From Tolypothrix bouteillei VB521301 (GTDB lineage: Bacteria > Cyanobacteriota > Cyanobacteriia > Cyanobacteriales > Nostocaceae), in assembly GCF_000760695.4 (NCBI RefSeq), contig NZ_JHEG04000001.1, positions 6,144,204 to 6,208,203 on the forward strand: a DNA stretch of 64,000 nt, given 5' to 3'. This document shows positions 11,001 to 19,069 of the stretch, one piece after another. The notes beneath the pieces were generated by a model that was given only the letters and a program-made list of their open reading frames with translations, did not search any database and was not told the origin of the DNA. The position numbers were made by a program, and so were the translations under genes. Position 1 is the first letter of the stretch. Each line of letters begins with the position of its first letter.

Positions 11001-11679
11001 CGGTTTCCACTTTATCTAAAACGATCAAGCAACGGTGCTCTCTCAAAACGTTGATTAACCGCAGTATTTTGCTGTTGTCATTGTCCGGCAAGTCGTGTTC
11101 TGGATCTTTAGGTAGAAAGCGGAGTAGCTGTGTGAGAATATCACCTATAGGTGGAGCATTGCTGAGCGATCGCCAAATAAGATAATCAAAATTTTCCCGT
11201 ACTTTTTTAGCAAACTGTGCTGCTAAAACGGTCTTACCTATACCTCCTATTCCCAACACGGCTACCATCCGACAGCGTTGAGAATTATCCCCCACGATCC
11301 ACTGTTCTAACTTGGCAATTTCCTCTTCGCGACCCCAAAAACCATCTACATCAACAGCCTCGCCCCAATCCTCTTGAGGTATTTTCCCAACCTCTACATT
11401 TATATTTGCTTGATTTTGGTATTGAGCTATTAGCTGTTGTCTGAGGTTGTTAAGTTTTTTGTTACCACTCCCCTCGATACCAAATTTACGGTAACTTTCT
11501 CCCAATCTTTTTCTCACAGCTGCTTGAGAAATTTCCAACTTAGAAGCTATTTCGGTACCTGAAAGATTACCTAATGCCAACAATAAAGCATCTAACTCTG
11601 TTTTAGTAACACCAGATCTGGTTGCTACCTCTACGATAAAAGTTTCTGGAAGTTGAGACATATTGGTAGCGTTTTCCAT
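8053..11679 (-). CDS. STAND protein: HTH, NB-ARC ATPase and 14 WD40 repeats
   Basis: The start is set at the ATG at 11679 because GGAG lies ten bases upstream; the frame runs 32 codons further to a TTG at 11775 that looks spurious. The protein has about 1208 residues. An N-terminal helix-turn-helix (SGTEIASKLEISQAAVRKRL) of the type found in cyanobacterial conflict proteins is followed by an NB-ARC domain with P-loop GIGGIGKT, Walker B-like LIVLDKVE and GNPLAL. A short pentapeptide-like stretch (DLSGRDFSDL, NADLTGSVF) precedes 14 WD40 repeats, two seven-bladed propellers' worth. STAND ATPases are ligand-triggered switches in signalling or defence; the ligand is unknown. Neighbouring propeller blades are very similar. 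Confidence 0.9.
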   Translation of the reverse strand: MENATNMSQLPETFIVEVATRSGVTKTELDALLLALGNLSGTEIASKLEISQAAVRKRLGESYRKFGIEGSGNKKLNNLRQQLIAQYQNQANINVEVGKIPQEDWGEAVDVDGFWGREEEIAKLEQWIVGDNSQRCRMVAVLGIGGIGKTVLAAQFAKKVRENFDYLIWRSLSNAPPIGDILTQLLRFLPKDPEHDLPDNDNSKILRLINVLREHRCLIVLDKVETVLRSGEGRAYERAGEYEEGYEKYGYFFKKIAEAGHESCLLLIGREKPKQVAILEGKNLPVKVLHLLGLNLAEARAMLKDKGFSCSDIQLKELVERYSGNPLALKIVATTVYDLFSNNVGEFLNQIHQETAVYGDIRSLLDQQFNRLSELEKQLMYWLAIHREYVSFRELKANLITSEPAPRVLEAVESLLRRSLIEKEAGSGRFRHQSVVMEYVTERIIEQAFEEISQARTHEFLNAYPLMKARSLEFIHKTQEKLILEPLKNKLLNVFDDQLESHLRRMLASLQKYHHLKKGYAAGNLINLLRQIQIDSTQVDLSGRDFSDLTIWQAYLKDVKLQDTSFTNADLTGSVFTETMSSLVSVRFSPNGEYFAIGTISGEVRLWRTVDIKQIRIFRGHTAWVWAFAFSADNQLLISGSADYTIKVWDVHTGMCLRTLSEHTNKVYTVAFQPKSWILASGSEDESIKLWDVRTGECIKTLNGHKDWVWSVTFSPTDSSLLASASADGKIKIWDINTGECLKTIEGHSGEVYSVAFSPNGQLLASSGEDRKVKLWDVEQEKCLRTFIGHQKIVYSVRFSPNGKTLASCGEDRTIKIWNVPSGECLRTLEGHNSQVWAIAFTSSPDGRTLISSSDDQTARLWDVETGNCLYVLQAYTRGVYSVVFSPNNEILASGGDEPTIKLWKLSTGECYPIEGHQGRLRSVAFSPDGQLLASAGCDNTIKFWDITDISNTTCTRILKGHTNWVWTVVFSSDGRILASSSEDKTVRIWDSHTGECLKVLEGHTHWVWTVAIAPDGSTLASGSADSTVKLWDLHTGQCIGTLDKHRDLIWSVAIGPNGQFLASGSEDQTVRLWDMKTGQCLHKLEGHSKQVYSVAFSPDGQILASGSGDGTVKLWQVNTGLCLDTLTRGHTAAIRSVAFSSDGRLLASGSEDENIQLWDVQKCSRLRLLKSDRLYERMEITNITGLTDAEKASLKALGAIEQGERTI

Positions 11680-12060
11680 GCGATCTTGACTCCACACAAC
11701 ATAATAGTATGTGAGATAACTTTTTATAACATGGTTGAATAATTGAGAAAAGAGTATTTTTAACAGTGACTGCAAGCAGGCTCATTATAGCAACGTGAGA
11801 AAAAACCGTAGAGAAACTATAAATTAATTTACAGTATGTATACCTTAAGGTAGGTTCAACTGTAGGGACTTGCCAGAAAAAAAAGTTATATAGTATATTA
11901 CATACAAGTTATATATATGTGAGGTAACAACATTGGGAGTGTTTCCTTAAAACATAGATATTTGCAGCTTTCCACCCACAGACTAAATAACTGTAGTTGC
12001 GCTAAGCCGGATGCGGCTTGCGCTGAAGCGATCGGCACTCAACGTTACGGAGGAACTGAT
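11680..12060. other. Divergent intergenic region
   Basis: This 381-bp stretch lies between the STAND gene and the 132-residue gene and holds their divergent promoters. It is AT-rich with repeated TATA runs near 11890-11930. Its only distinct structure is the hairpin at 11999-12023. Confidence 0.4.
11999..12023. repeat. GC-rich hairpin in leader of the 132-aa gene
   Basis: GCGCTAAGCCG and CGGCTTGCGC pair around a GATG loop with one bulged T. It lies 37 bp before the start codon. It resembles dispersed GC-rich palindromes of cyanobacterial genomes and could affect translation of the downstream gene. Confidence 0.5.
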
Positions 12061-12459
12061 ATGACCTTCTCACGCTCAAGATTTCCTGAATTCTTCAGTG
12101 ATTCTCATGGCATTAGAATGCACTTAAAGATCGAAGACAAGCCTCTGGACGCGTTGCCGATTAGACTGCAAGATGAAGGAAATATTGACATTATTCCAAA
12201 GCAAGCTTCCTCTATTGAATTACACCCAGTGTTTTCTCACCTTAATTTTTTGCTGCTTGAGACCTTGTCAGTGACACAACACGGCGAGTTTGTTATCCGC
12301 AGCAAAAAAGGCAACTACGAGACTATTGTTGAACTGGGCGGGCATGTTAGCCAACGCTATCATCTGAGTAAGGAAGAATTAGAAAAAATCCAACAAACCT
12401 ACGAAAAAGTTCTTGAAAATTGGGTGGGATGGAGGCTTAGCCGTAAAAATCGCTCTTGA
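12061..12459 (+). CDS. Conserved-looking protein of unknown function, 132 aa
   Basis: The ATG at 12061 follows a strong GGAGG Shine-Dalgarno with a 7-base spacer, so it is preferred over the TTG 33 codons upstream. The protein starts MTFSRSRFPEFFSD and has no signal peptide, membrane segment or cysteine cluster. The middle has beta-rich segments (HLKIEDKPLDALPIRL, EFVIRSKKG), and a charged helix (KEELEKIQQTYEKVLENW) is near the C-terminus. I do not recognise the family. A good terminator follows at 12583. The STAND gene is divergent, but nothing shows a functional link. Confidence 0.7.
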   Translation: MTFSRSRFPEFFSDSHGIRMHLKIEDKPLDALPIRLQDEGNIDIIPKQASSIELHPVFSHLNFLLLETLSVTQHGEFVIRSKKGNYETIVELGGHVSQRYHLSKEELEKIQQTYEKVLENWVGWRLSRKNRS

Positions 12460-12582
12460 AGATATCCAGCACAGCTACTTAACAGTTAAGAAAACTGACA
12501 GCTTGAGCGGAACTGAGAACACAACCAAATATTTGTAGGTTATTGAAACATATGGCTTTCAAGAAACGAGAAGTTTACAAGC

Positions 12583-12616
12583 CGGTGGAGTGATTCAAGC
12601 ACTCACCGACTTTTTT
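12583..12616 (+). terminator. Intrinsic terminator after the 132-aa gene
   Basis: CGGTGGAGTG and CACTCACCG form a stem with one bulged G and a 7-nt loop, followed by AC and six T. It lies about 124 nt beyond the stop codon of the 132-residue gene. Confidence 0.75.
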
Positions 12617-12620
12617 GTTT

Positions 12621-12787
12621 AAGAGGTTATTTGAAAAGTAGTTAGCTGTGATTTTAGGCACTTAGCGATCCCCCCTAGCCCTCCTTAAAAAGGGGGGAAA
12701 ATACTCTTAAAGTCCCTCAATTTATCAGGGGATTTAGGGGGATCTTGAATGTTTTGCTACTGATGAAAGGATTTTTCAAACATCCTC
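12621..12787. repeat. MITE-like inverted-repeat element
   Basis: About 167 bp are bounded by imperfect inverted ends, AGAGGTTATTTGAAAA at the left and the complement of AGAGGATGTTTGAAAA at the right. A second nested pair of ends starts GATCCCCC. It has no coding capacity. The inner GATCCCCC-CTTAAAAA-GGGGGG motif recurs near 53707-53741, which supports a dispersed element. Confidence 0.55.
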
Positions 12788-12878
12788 TAACGGTCCTTCG
12801 GACAAGGTAAAAAGCAGGAGCCAGATGTCGGAAGGGAAGACATAAGGTTTAAACAACTTTTACACTGAGGTTATCATC

Positions 12879-13106
12879 ATGAATCAAGATCGACAAAGCC
12901 GTTTATTTAACTTGGCTTCTAGGTTCCTCAAATACTTTTTCCTGTTTCTATTTGGGTTTGCAGTTGCCTACGTTTTATCGCTGAGTTTCGGAGCCGCAAA
13001 TATTGCTATATTTCTACTGAGTTCTGCGATCGCCAGTGTTTGGCGTTTGGGGCTTCTCTTGTTTTGTTTAATAGCAACAACAGTTGTTGTTGAATCTCTC
13101 CGCTAG
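12879..13106 (+). CDS. Small membrane protein, 75 aa
   Basis: The ATG is preceded by GAGGTT with a short spacer. The protein has a basic N-terminus (MNQDRQSRLFNLASRFLKY) followed by two hydrophobic segments, about residues 18-35 and 40-72, so it is probably an inner-membrane protein with two helices. I recognise no family. It converges on the MOSC gene with only 22 bp between the stops. Confidence 0.6.
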   Translation: MNQDRQSRLFNLASRFLKYFFLFLFGFAVAYVLSLSFGAANIAIFLLSSAIASVWRLGLLLFCLIATTVVVESLR

Positions 13107-13128
13107 CAACATACCCAGGTGCTAACCA

Positions 13129-13914
13129 TTACTTCAATATCTCTCCTACTGCCACGCTACCACTGGTAACAACCCTTGCCAATACACCAGTTTGTGTATG
13201 TTGAAAATTCTTTTTTAACAGAGGAAGTAAGGCAGTATCCCTCTCTCCCGTTTCGGGATTCACCTCTATATTTAAGCATCGATTGATCCGGTCTGTAACA
13301 ACGATTCGGGCTGTACCCAGTTCCATTTCTTTTCCCACCCAGTCAAATTCTCCCCAAGCAGGAACGCCATCTAAAACAATATTGGGACGGAAGCGACGCA
13401 CATCTATTGAACGTCCTGCTAACTCACTCAAATGCTCGATCGTCGTTTGACTGACTAGGGAAATATGCACCGCTTCTCTATCTGGATAGCGAGTTTTGCC
13501 AAAATCTCCCACAACTTTTATGGATGTGCGATTTGGATGTCTGGCGGTTTGACTTGGGTAAATTCCTGCTAAGTACCCAGTGAAAAAACTACCAATGCGA
13601 TCGCGTCCAGTTAAGCTATGTGTATCAGCAACTAACAATTCTTCTTCTTTACGCCTGACTGTCAAAATCCCTGTCTCTGGCTCATAAGAACAATCGAGTG
13701 CGGCTAGCCCCGACCAATCATTTTGCATGGCAAAGTGTTGCTTCTTCATCCAAGGGACTGCTGTGAGTTCGGGGTATTTGTCCCCATCATCAAACATTAA
13801 GGCAAAAGCTCTATCTCCGGGTATACCGTGTTGGGAACGCAACTCAACGCGATCGCACTTTTGGGGAGTTAATCCTTTAAATGGGTGGATAAACAATTGT
13901 TTGACGCGAATCAT
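13129..13914 (-). CDS. MOSC domain protein (molybdenum cofactor/sulfur-carrier type)
   Basis: The 261-residue protein has an N-terminal MOSC_N beta-barrel (MIRVKQLFIHPFKGL, HGIPGDRAFALMF) and a C-terminal MOSC domain. The conserved cysteine sits in NRCLNIEVNPETGERD, the position used to carry sulfur or bind Moco in mARC/YcbX-like proteins. It probably acts in reduction or sulfuration of small molecules; the substrate is unknown. It is the last minus-strand gene after the EPS locus, 36 bp from the sugar transferase stop, and may be read through from it. Confidence 0.9.
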   Translation of the reverse strand: MIRVKQLFIHPFKGLTPQKCDRVELRSQHGIPGDRAFALMFDDGDKYPELTAVPWMKKQHFAMQNDWSGLAALDCSYEPETGILTVRRKEEELLVADTHSLTGRDRIGSFFTGYLAGIYPSQTARHPNRTSIKVVGDFGKTRYPDREAVHISLVSQTTIEHLSELAGRSIDVRRFRPNIVLDGVPAWGEFDWVGKEMELGTARIVVTDRINRCLNIEVNPETGERDTALLPLLKKNFQHTQTGVLARVVTSGSVAVGEILK

Positions 13915-13930
13915 TTGAGGGGTTAGAGAG

Positions 13931-13950
13931 TAGGGGGTAGGGGGTAGGGG
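13931..13950. repeat. G-rich tandem tract
   Basis: The hexamer-heptamer tract TAGGGGG is repeated three times between the MOSC start and the sugar transferase stop. It could form a G-quadruplex on the plus strand, but its role is unknown. Confidence 0.5.
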
Positions 13951-15450
13951 TTAATATGCTCCTGTCTTGTCAAAAACCACTTTAACAGTTTTGAGTAAGA
14001 TTGTTAAATCTAGCCAAAGAGACCAACTTTCAATGTAAGCGATATCTAACTTTACCGCATCTTCAAAGTTATCAATATTGGAGCGACCGGAAACTTGCCA
14101 CAATCCTGTAATACCGGGGAGAACTTCTTGTCGGATAAAGTGAGTTGTCTGGAATTTTTCTACGTCCCTCATGGGAAGAGGGCGGGGACCAACAAGACTC
14201 ATTTGCCCGAGCACAACATTAAACAGTTGTGGCAATTCATCCAAACTGTAACGGCGCAGGAACTTGCCTATTCTTGTGATGCGAGGGTCGTCTTTCATTT
14301 TAAAGAGAACCCCATCCTTGATTTCGTTCTTGGCTTCTAAGTCTTTTTGCATATTTTCCGCATTGGTAACCATTGTACGGAACTTCCAAATTTTAAATTT
14401 CTTGCAATGCAAACCAATACGCTCTTGCTTGAAAAAGACAGCTCCGGGAGAATCTAGTTTAATCAGCAGGGCGAGTGCTAGATAGACAGGTGAGAGTATA
14501 ATTAACAAAATAATGGAAGAACAAAGGTCAAAACACCGCTTTATCCAAAAAGCACTACCGGCAACAATTGGAGATGAAATTGTCAGGCAGGGAACTTCAC
14601 CAATTCCAGTCATCCACAGCATTGTTTTAGGATAACGAACTACACCTGCGGTTGGTAATATTCGCAAGAGAATGCCAGCTGTTTGGAAATGCCAGCAAAC
14701 ATACAGACGATTCTTGATTGCATTCCAAGAAACAAAAGCTTCTACTACACCCTGTTTGCGAAGAGATTCTAGTGTTGCCTCTCTATTAGCTCTATCGAGG
14801 CATATAGATTCAGAAACTCCCTGTACCGTGTAGCAATTTTCTTGTTCTAGTAAGCTAATATGCCCCTCTTGCTCTTCTCGATCGGCAATCAAAAAAACGG
14901 GATAGCGAATTGCTCCTTTCTTACGAAGAAATTTAGTAATGAGATCAAAAAGAATACGTCCGGTACAGATAAAGACTATAGACCACAACCAAAACAATAG
15001 CAAAATTGATCGCGAGACATAATGATTTGGTTCATAAAGAAAAGCAATCACCACGAAGAAAACGTCTGATAGTGAAACGGCTTTCAGCAAACGGAAATAG
15101 TTACGACGATGAGTGCCTGCTTGATATAAACCTTGTGCTCCAATTATGCCTATTTCAACTGTTAGAATAAGCAATAGAAAAGATGTTTTTTGTGTCCAAG
15201 GAGACTCTAATGGAGTTCCATAAAATACTGCTAATTTCCATGCTAAGGTCAGCGCAATAATATCTAAGCAAATAAGTGTTACGACCCGCAGTAATCGAAT
15301 CGCTATTCCTCTCTGTATTCTTGTGCCTTTGGCTGACCTTAGGTCTTGCTGAAAATTTACTCCTGATGATAGATTTTTTAAGGACATGATTTGTATTGCC
15401 TTTGGAATATAGGGAGAAGTGCATTGAAATTTAAGTAAATCATCTGACAT
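13951..15450 (-). CDS. Exopolysaccharide polyprenyl glycosylphosphotransferase
   Basis: This is a WcaJ/CpsE-like initiating enzyme of 499 residues. The N-terminal half has four to five membrane helices and a CoA-binding-like domain. A further membrane helix (about 310-330) leads into the catalytic bacterial sugar transferase domain with [41 protein letters not shown] and [13 protein letters not shown]. It transfers a sugar-1-phosphate to undecaprenyl phosphate, the first step of repeat-unit synthesis. It lies at the 3' end of the EPS locus, separated by 0.7 kb from the GH10 gene. An internal ATG (15387) is an alternative start. Confidence 0.95.
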   Translation of the reverse strand: MSDDLLKFQCTSPYIPKAIQIMSLKNLSSGVNFQQDLRSAKGTRIQRGIAIRLLRVVTLICLDIIALTLAWKLAVFYGTPLESPWTQKTSFLLLILTVEIGIIGAQGLYQAGTHRRNYFRLLKAVSLSDVFFVVIAFLYEPNHYVSRSILLLFWLWSIVFICTGRILFDLITKFLRKKGAIRYPVFLIADREEQEGHISLLEQENCYTVQGVSESICLDRANREATLESLRKQGVVEAFVSWNAIKNRLYVCWHFQTAGILLRILPTAGVVRYPKTMLWMTGIGEVPCLTISSPIVAGSAFWIKRCFDLCSSIILLIILSPVYLALALLIKLDSPGAVFFKQERIGLHCKKFKIWKFRTMVTNAENMQKDLEAKNEIKDGVLFKMKDDPRITRIGKFLRRYSLDELPQLFNVVLGQMSLVGPRPLPMRDVEKFQTTHFIRQEVLPGITGLWQVSGRSNIDNFEDAVKLDIAYIESWSLWLDLTILLKTVKVVFDKTGAY

Positions 15451-16169
15451 GATTCATTGATAAATCTGCTAAGGGTTTAATCTCGAAATAAAGAAATGAC
15501 CTATAGCAGTTACAGGAACAGCAACTTACTAATTCCAAACATCCGATAGATGTTTGCTAAGAAGCAAATTTTAAAAAAAGAGCAACAAACATTTTTTGCT
15601 CCTCTTTTGAAGATCGAACAGTATTTTATAACTGAATTTAAGTAAGGATATATTTCTAAGAAAATATTAGTGCCGAGCCTCACCAATGGAGTCAAGAAAT
15701 AGTTGAATTATGTTATGTAGATAAAAATGGATTATTCTCGATCTAGAAGCGATACTAACAAACCTATGATGAGTTGTAAAATTATATTAGTGATACCAAT
15801 TTTCACCTATACAGTTATAATAAACGAAGCAAAAATATTGCAAATTCCCGAACAAAATATAAGTCATGAGATAGCCTTTGCTTGAGTTCTGGCGTGATAT
15901 CCGAGCAATTAAGCATAATTAAGAGATATAGAGTTACAAAGATATAACAATTCTAAATCATTCGTGAAAAATTTTAAGTACTGTAGGTAGCGCTATGCCA
16001 CACACATAAAGCTTTTGTGCGGCCTAGCCTTACCTATATGTATTTCATGAATCAAATAGGATTGCTATAGAATCAATGCGAGATAGCGTCAAAGCTGAAT
16101 AAAAGCAGGAGAATGTCCCTTTTGCACCAAGAAAGGAACATAAAATCATTTTCTGCTGGAGAGAAAAAA
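15451..16169. other. Intergenic region with hairpin inside the EPS locus
   Basis: This 719-bp AT-rich stretch lies between the GH10 gene and the sugar transferase gene, both minus strand. I see no supportable ORF. An imperfect hairpin lies at 15984-16036. A promoter for the sugar transferase is likely in this region but cannot be pinned down. Confidence 0.45.
15984..16036. repeat. Long imperfect hairpin
   Basis: The arms TAGGTA..GCTA.GCC.CACA and its complement fold around an AAAGCTTTT-rich centre. It lies about 130 bp beyond the GH10 stop. There is no T-tract, so it is more likely a dispersed palindromic repeat or RNA 3' stabiliser than a terminator. Confidence 0.5.
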
Positions 16170-17360
16170 TCAACGTTTTGGAGCATTATCAAACGCTCTT
16201 GCTATAGCATTCCATGCCAACTTAGGTTCGAGATTTGAGCTAAGTGGCAAGGGACGCACAAGCGCAGCATCTGAACGGGGATACATGGAAAGCCACGTAT
16301 AACGATCGCTCAATTGCCAAGTTAGTACCGCAATCACTACTCGTTCATCTAACACCACTGATAAATAGTCTTCATACGCAGCAGCAACAATGCGATCGCG
16401 AACAGCAGGAGCCGAAGGTAACTCTCGATCTGACACATCTAATTCGGTAATCAGAATTTTGAGACCAAGACTGGCAACGTCCTTAAGAAAATTCCTGAGC
16501 TTAGTAGCATTAAATCGAGTTTCGGCACCATTCAAATGAGCTTGAATCCCTAGAGCATGCACGGGCGTTCCAATAGACTTTAAGTGTTCCAGCAATTTTA
16601 AGACAGCCAATCTCTGCCCAGAGTCTCGGGGTGTATCGTAATCTAGCCACCGATCGTTGTATACTAGCAACGCCGTTGGATCTGCTTGTGCTGCAACCCG
16701 AAAGGAAAGATCGATGTAATTTTTATCCAAAAACGAGAGCCACGGATTGACGCTTAAACCATCAGAGCGATCGCTAAGGGACTTGGCAACTGCTTCATTT
16801 ACCACATCCCAAGAATGCATCTTACCAGCATAGCGCTTCACAACAGTATTAATATGTTCTATCAAAAATCGCTCAGCATTCTGAGGGCTAACTGTTTCCT
16901 TAAACCACTTAGGCAGAGCTTGCTCCCAAACTAAAGTGTGTCCTCGAAAAAGCATACTGTTACGCTGTGCAAACTCAGTTAACCAATCTGCTTTGGTAAA
17001 GTCAAATTTATCTGGAGCAGGGCGCAAAGCATCCCACTTAAGATCTAGGTCTGGCACCAAAATGCCACACTGTTGAACAAAGCTAGCTGTAAACTTTGCG
17101 TCTGACGCTAGATCGTACTGTGTAGCAGCTGCCCCGTAAATTAATCCCTTAGCTACAGCACGCTTTTTCAAGGGAGCTTGCCCAACTACTGTAAACTCTC
17201 TTTTTGGGTGATCGAGTGCTCGTGTCTGCTGTGTCTGCTGAACTCGATACATTTGTTTTCTTGCTCCGACAGCAACACCCCCTGCCAAACCTGATAAACC
17301 TAGGTATAAAAAATGGCGTCGCCTCAGTGGCGAGTTATTGAACATACGGTTAAAGCCCAC
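16170..17360 (-). CDS. Tat-exported GH10 glycoside hydrolase (endo-xylanase family)
   Basis: This protein of up to 396 residues has a twin-arginine signal (SPLRRRHFLYLGLSGLAGG) and then a GH10 TIM barrel. The acid/base glutamate is in WDVVNEA (about E189) and the nucleophile in ILITELDVS (about E306). Supporting GH10 positions include GHTLVWEQALPKWF, GIQAHL and LTWQLSDRYTWL. The frame starts at GTG (17360); ATG at 17345 is an alternative that keeps the Tat motif. It follows the WecG/TagA gene by five bases, so it belongs to the EPS operon. It probably trims or releases the polymer outside the cell rather than degrading xylan. That role is inference. Confidence 0.92.
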   Translation of the reverse strand: MGFNRMFNNSPLRRRHFLYLGLSGLAGGVAVGARKQMYRVQQTQQTRALDHPKREFTVVGQAPLKKRAVAKGLIYGAAATQYDLASDAKFTASFVQQCGILVPDLDLKWDALRPAPDKFDFTKADWLTEFAQRNSMLFRGHTLVWEQALPKWFKETVSPQNAERFLIEHINTVVKRYAGKMHSWDVVNEAVAKSLSDRSDGLSVNPWLSFLDKNYIDLSFRVAAQADPTALLVYNDRWLDYDTPRDSGQRLAVLKLLEHLKSIGTPVHALGIQAHLNGAETRFNATKLRNFLKDVASLGLKILITELDVSDRELPSAPAVRDRIVAAAYEDYLSVVLDERVVIAVLTWQLSDRYTWLSMYPRSDAALVRPLPLSSNLEPKLAWNAIARAFDNAPKR

Positions 17361-17365
17361 TAAAA

Positions 17366-18127
17366 TCAGGACAACCTGAATTTCTGCTTAAGCACTAGAA
17401 AAATAAAGATGGTGTTTCCAACTAAATAGCGTCGCCACAAACGTTGAGGTTCTGCTATCAAGCGAAAAAACCACTCTAGACCAGTCTTCTGTAACAACTT
17501 TGGTGCTCTTTTTACCATCCCAGAAACCAATTCAAAGCTAACCCCTATGCCAATTGATACTGGAACACCAAGCTTCTGGTAATTGTTGTATATCCAATAC
17601 TCCTGTTTCGGAGCACCTAATCCAACAAACAAAAGATCGGGTGCTGCTGTAGTTATAGCTAAGTTAATTCGTTTTAACTCGACTGGATCTGACTCGAACC
17701 CGTAGGGTGGACAATAAGTACCAGCAATTTTGAGGCTTGGATATCTTGCTTGAAGAACCTGTGCAGCCTTCTGAGATGCTCCAGGACGACCACCTAGCAA
17801 AAAAACTTTAAGTCCTCTCTCAGCACTGATTTTGCATAACTGCTCGAACAAATCTGTTCCATTAACCCGACCTGAGAGCGGTGTCTTAAAAAACTTAGCT
17901 GCCCATAATAGAGGAACACCATCTGGTACTGCTAGAAAAGCCTTGCGATATATCTCACGGAAATGAGGATCGCGTTGCAGTGTCACAATATGTTGAGCAT
18001 TGGGTGTCACGACATATTTAGGAGTGCTTCCCGACACGGCACGATCTGCGGTCGCCTCAACAACCTCATCAAATGAGTATTGATCAATCTCGACCCCACA
18101 AATATTTACTCTCGTTGAATGTCTCAT
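17366..18127 (-). CDS. WecG/TagA/CpsF family glycosyltransferase
   Basis: The 253-residue protein matches the GT26 family through the whole length: VVTPNAQHIVTLQRDP, AVPDGVPLLWAAKF, FLLGGRPGAS and PDLLFVGLGAPKQEYWI. The C-terminal basic stretch (RLWRRYLVGNTIFIFLVLKQ) is the membrane-anchoring tail. The family adds a ManNAc-type or similar sugar as the second residue on the lipid carrier. It lies between a GT2 gene and the GH10 gene in the minus-strand EPS operon. Confidence 0.93.
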   Translation of the reverse strand: MRHSTRVNICGVEIDQYSFDEVVEATADRAVSGSTPKYVVTPNAQHIVTLQRDPHFREIYRKAFLAVPDGVPLLWAAKFFKTPLSGRVNGTDLFEQLCKISAERGLKVFLLGGRPGASQKAAQVLQARYPSLKIAGTYCPPYGFESDPVELKRINLAITTAAPDLLFVGLGAPKQEYWIYNNYQKLGVPVSIGIGVSFELVSGMVKRAPKLLQKTGLEWFFRLIAEPQRLWRRYLVGNTIFIFLVLKQKFRLS

Positions 18128-18183
18128 AAAATACGAATTGAAGTCAAAAATTTGTAATATCTACTACAGAATGAACGTGCGTC

Positions 18184-19023
18184 TTACCAAGCTCCATAGC
18201 GATCGGATGACAATTTACCAATCTTTCGCCTCAAAAAGCCTTTTACTTTAATAACGATAAACGGATCGAAGTATTTAATAGGAAGAGTCGCTAGCTCCGT
18301 CATAAACCATTTGTTATAGAATGTGCGATGCTTAGCTTCTAGATAGTTTGAGGTTCCGCAAACAAATTTAGAAGCGACTCGCCTACTCTCTTGAATCAAT
18401 TTCAGCCTGTTTGTTACCTTACCAGTCATACCGTTTAGCGAAAAAGAAGCAAGTGGAGTATCAACACAGTGAAACTTAGCTCCGGAGGTATAGGCTCGAA
18501 ATATAAAGTCATAATCAGCAGCCATAGAGTAACTTAAGTCAAATAAACCTACTCGTTCATAGACTTCCTTTTTTACAAAACAGCTAGGATGAGCGACGGG
18601 TAGCTTAAATGGCATATTTTCTAATTCTCCTGGGGTGAATGTACTTAGATACTTACCTTCTAAGTAATTTTTCACAGGTGAATGAACGACGGAAATTTCT
18701 GGAAATTTTAAAAACGCTTGTTCTACACTTTTTAAAGCTCCGTCGTTATACCAGTCATCAGCATTTATAATACCAATTATGTCACCTGTAGCCAGAGATA
18801 TACCTTTATTCATGGCATCATAGACACCTTTATCTTTTTCTGAGATTAGTATGTTTATGTGCTTGGAATACCGATTAAGTATTTCTAGAGTTTTATCCTT
18901 TGAACCACCATCTATAACAATGTATTCTAGTTCTGAATCCATTGATTGATTGATAACACTCAAAATAGTTCTTTCAAAGGTTTTTCCGGCATTATAAACA
19001 GGTGTAACGATAGATATTTTCAT
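18184..19023 (-). CDS. Glycosyltransferase family 2 protein
   Basis: The 279-residue protein has a GT-A fold. It starts MKISIVTPVYNAG, then shows VIDGGSKDKTLEIL and INADDWYNDGAL with the metal/nucleotide-sugar aspartates. HPSCFVKKEVYERVGLFD and the FDLSYSMAADYDF region follow, as in WcaA-type EPS transferases. The ATG has AGGA just upstream. It adds one sugar to the EPS repeat unit; donor and acceptor are unknown. Confidence 0.93.
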   Translation of the reverse strand: MKISIVTPVYNAGKTFERTILSVINQSMDSELEYIVIDGGSKDKTLEILNRYSKHINILISEKDKGVYDAMNKGISLATGDIIGIINADDWYNDGALKSVEQAFLKFPEISVVHSPVKNYLEGKYLSTFTPGELENMPFKLPVAHPSCFVKKEVYERVGLFDLSYSMAADYDFIFRAYTSGAKFHCVDTPLASFSLNGMTGKVTNRLKLIQESRRVASKFVCGTSNYLEAKHRTFYNKWFMTELATLPIKYFDPFIVIKVKGFLRRKIGKLSSDRYGAW

Positions 19024-19069
19024 TGTTCCTGCTTGAGAATTCTGTACTTATAATGTTGTGTCAATGTGG

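Noticed and set aside
11680..11775. N-terminal extension of the STAND protein from TTG at 11775
   Set aside because: The ATG at 11679 has a proper GGAG site and the extension contains no conserved domain.
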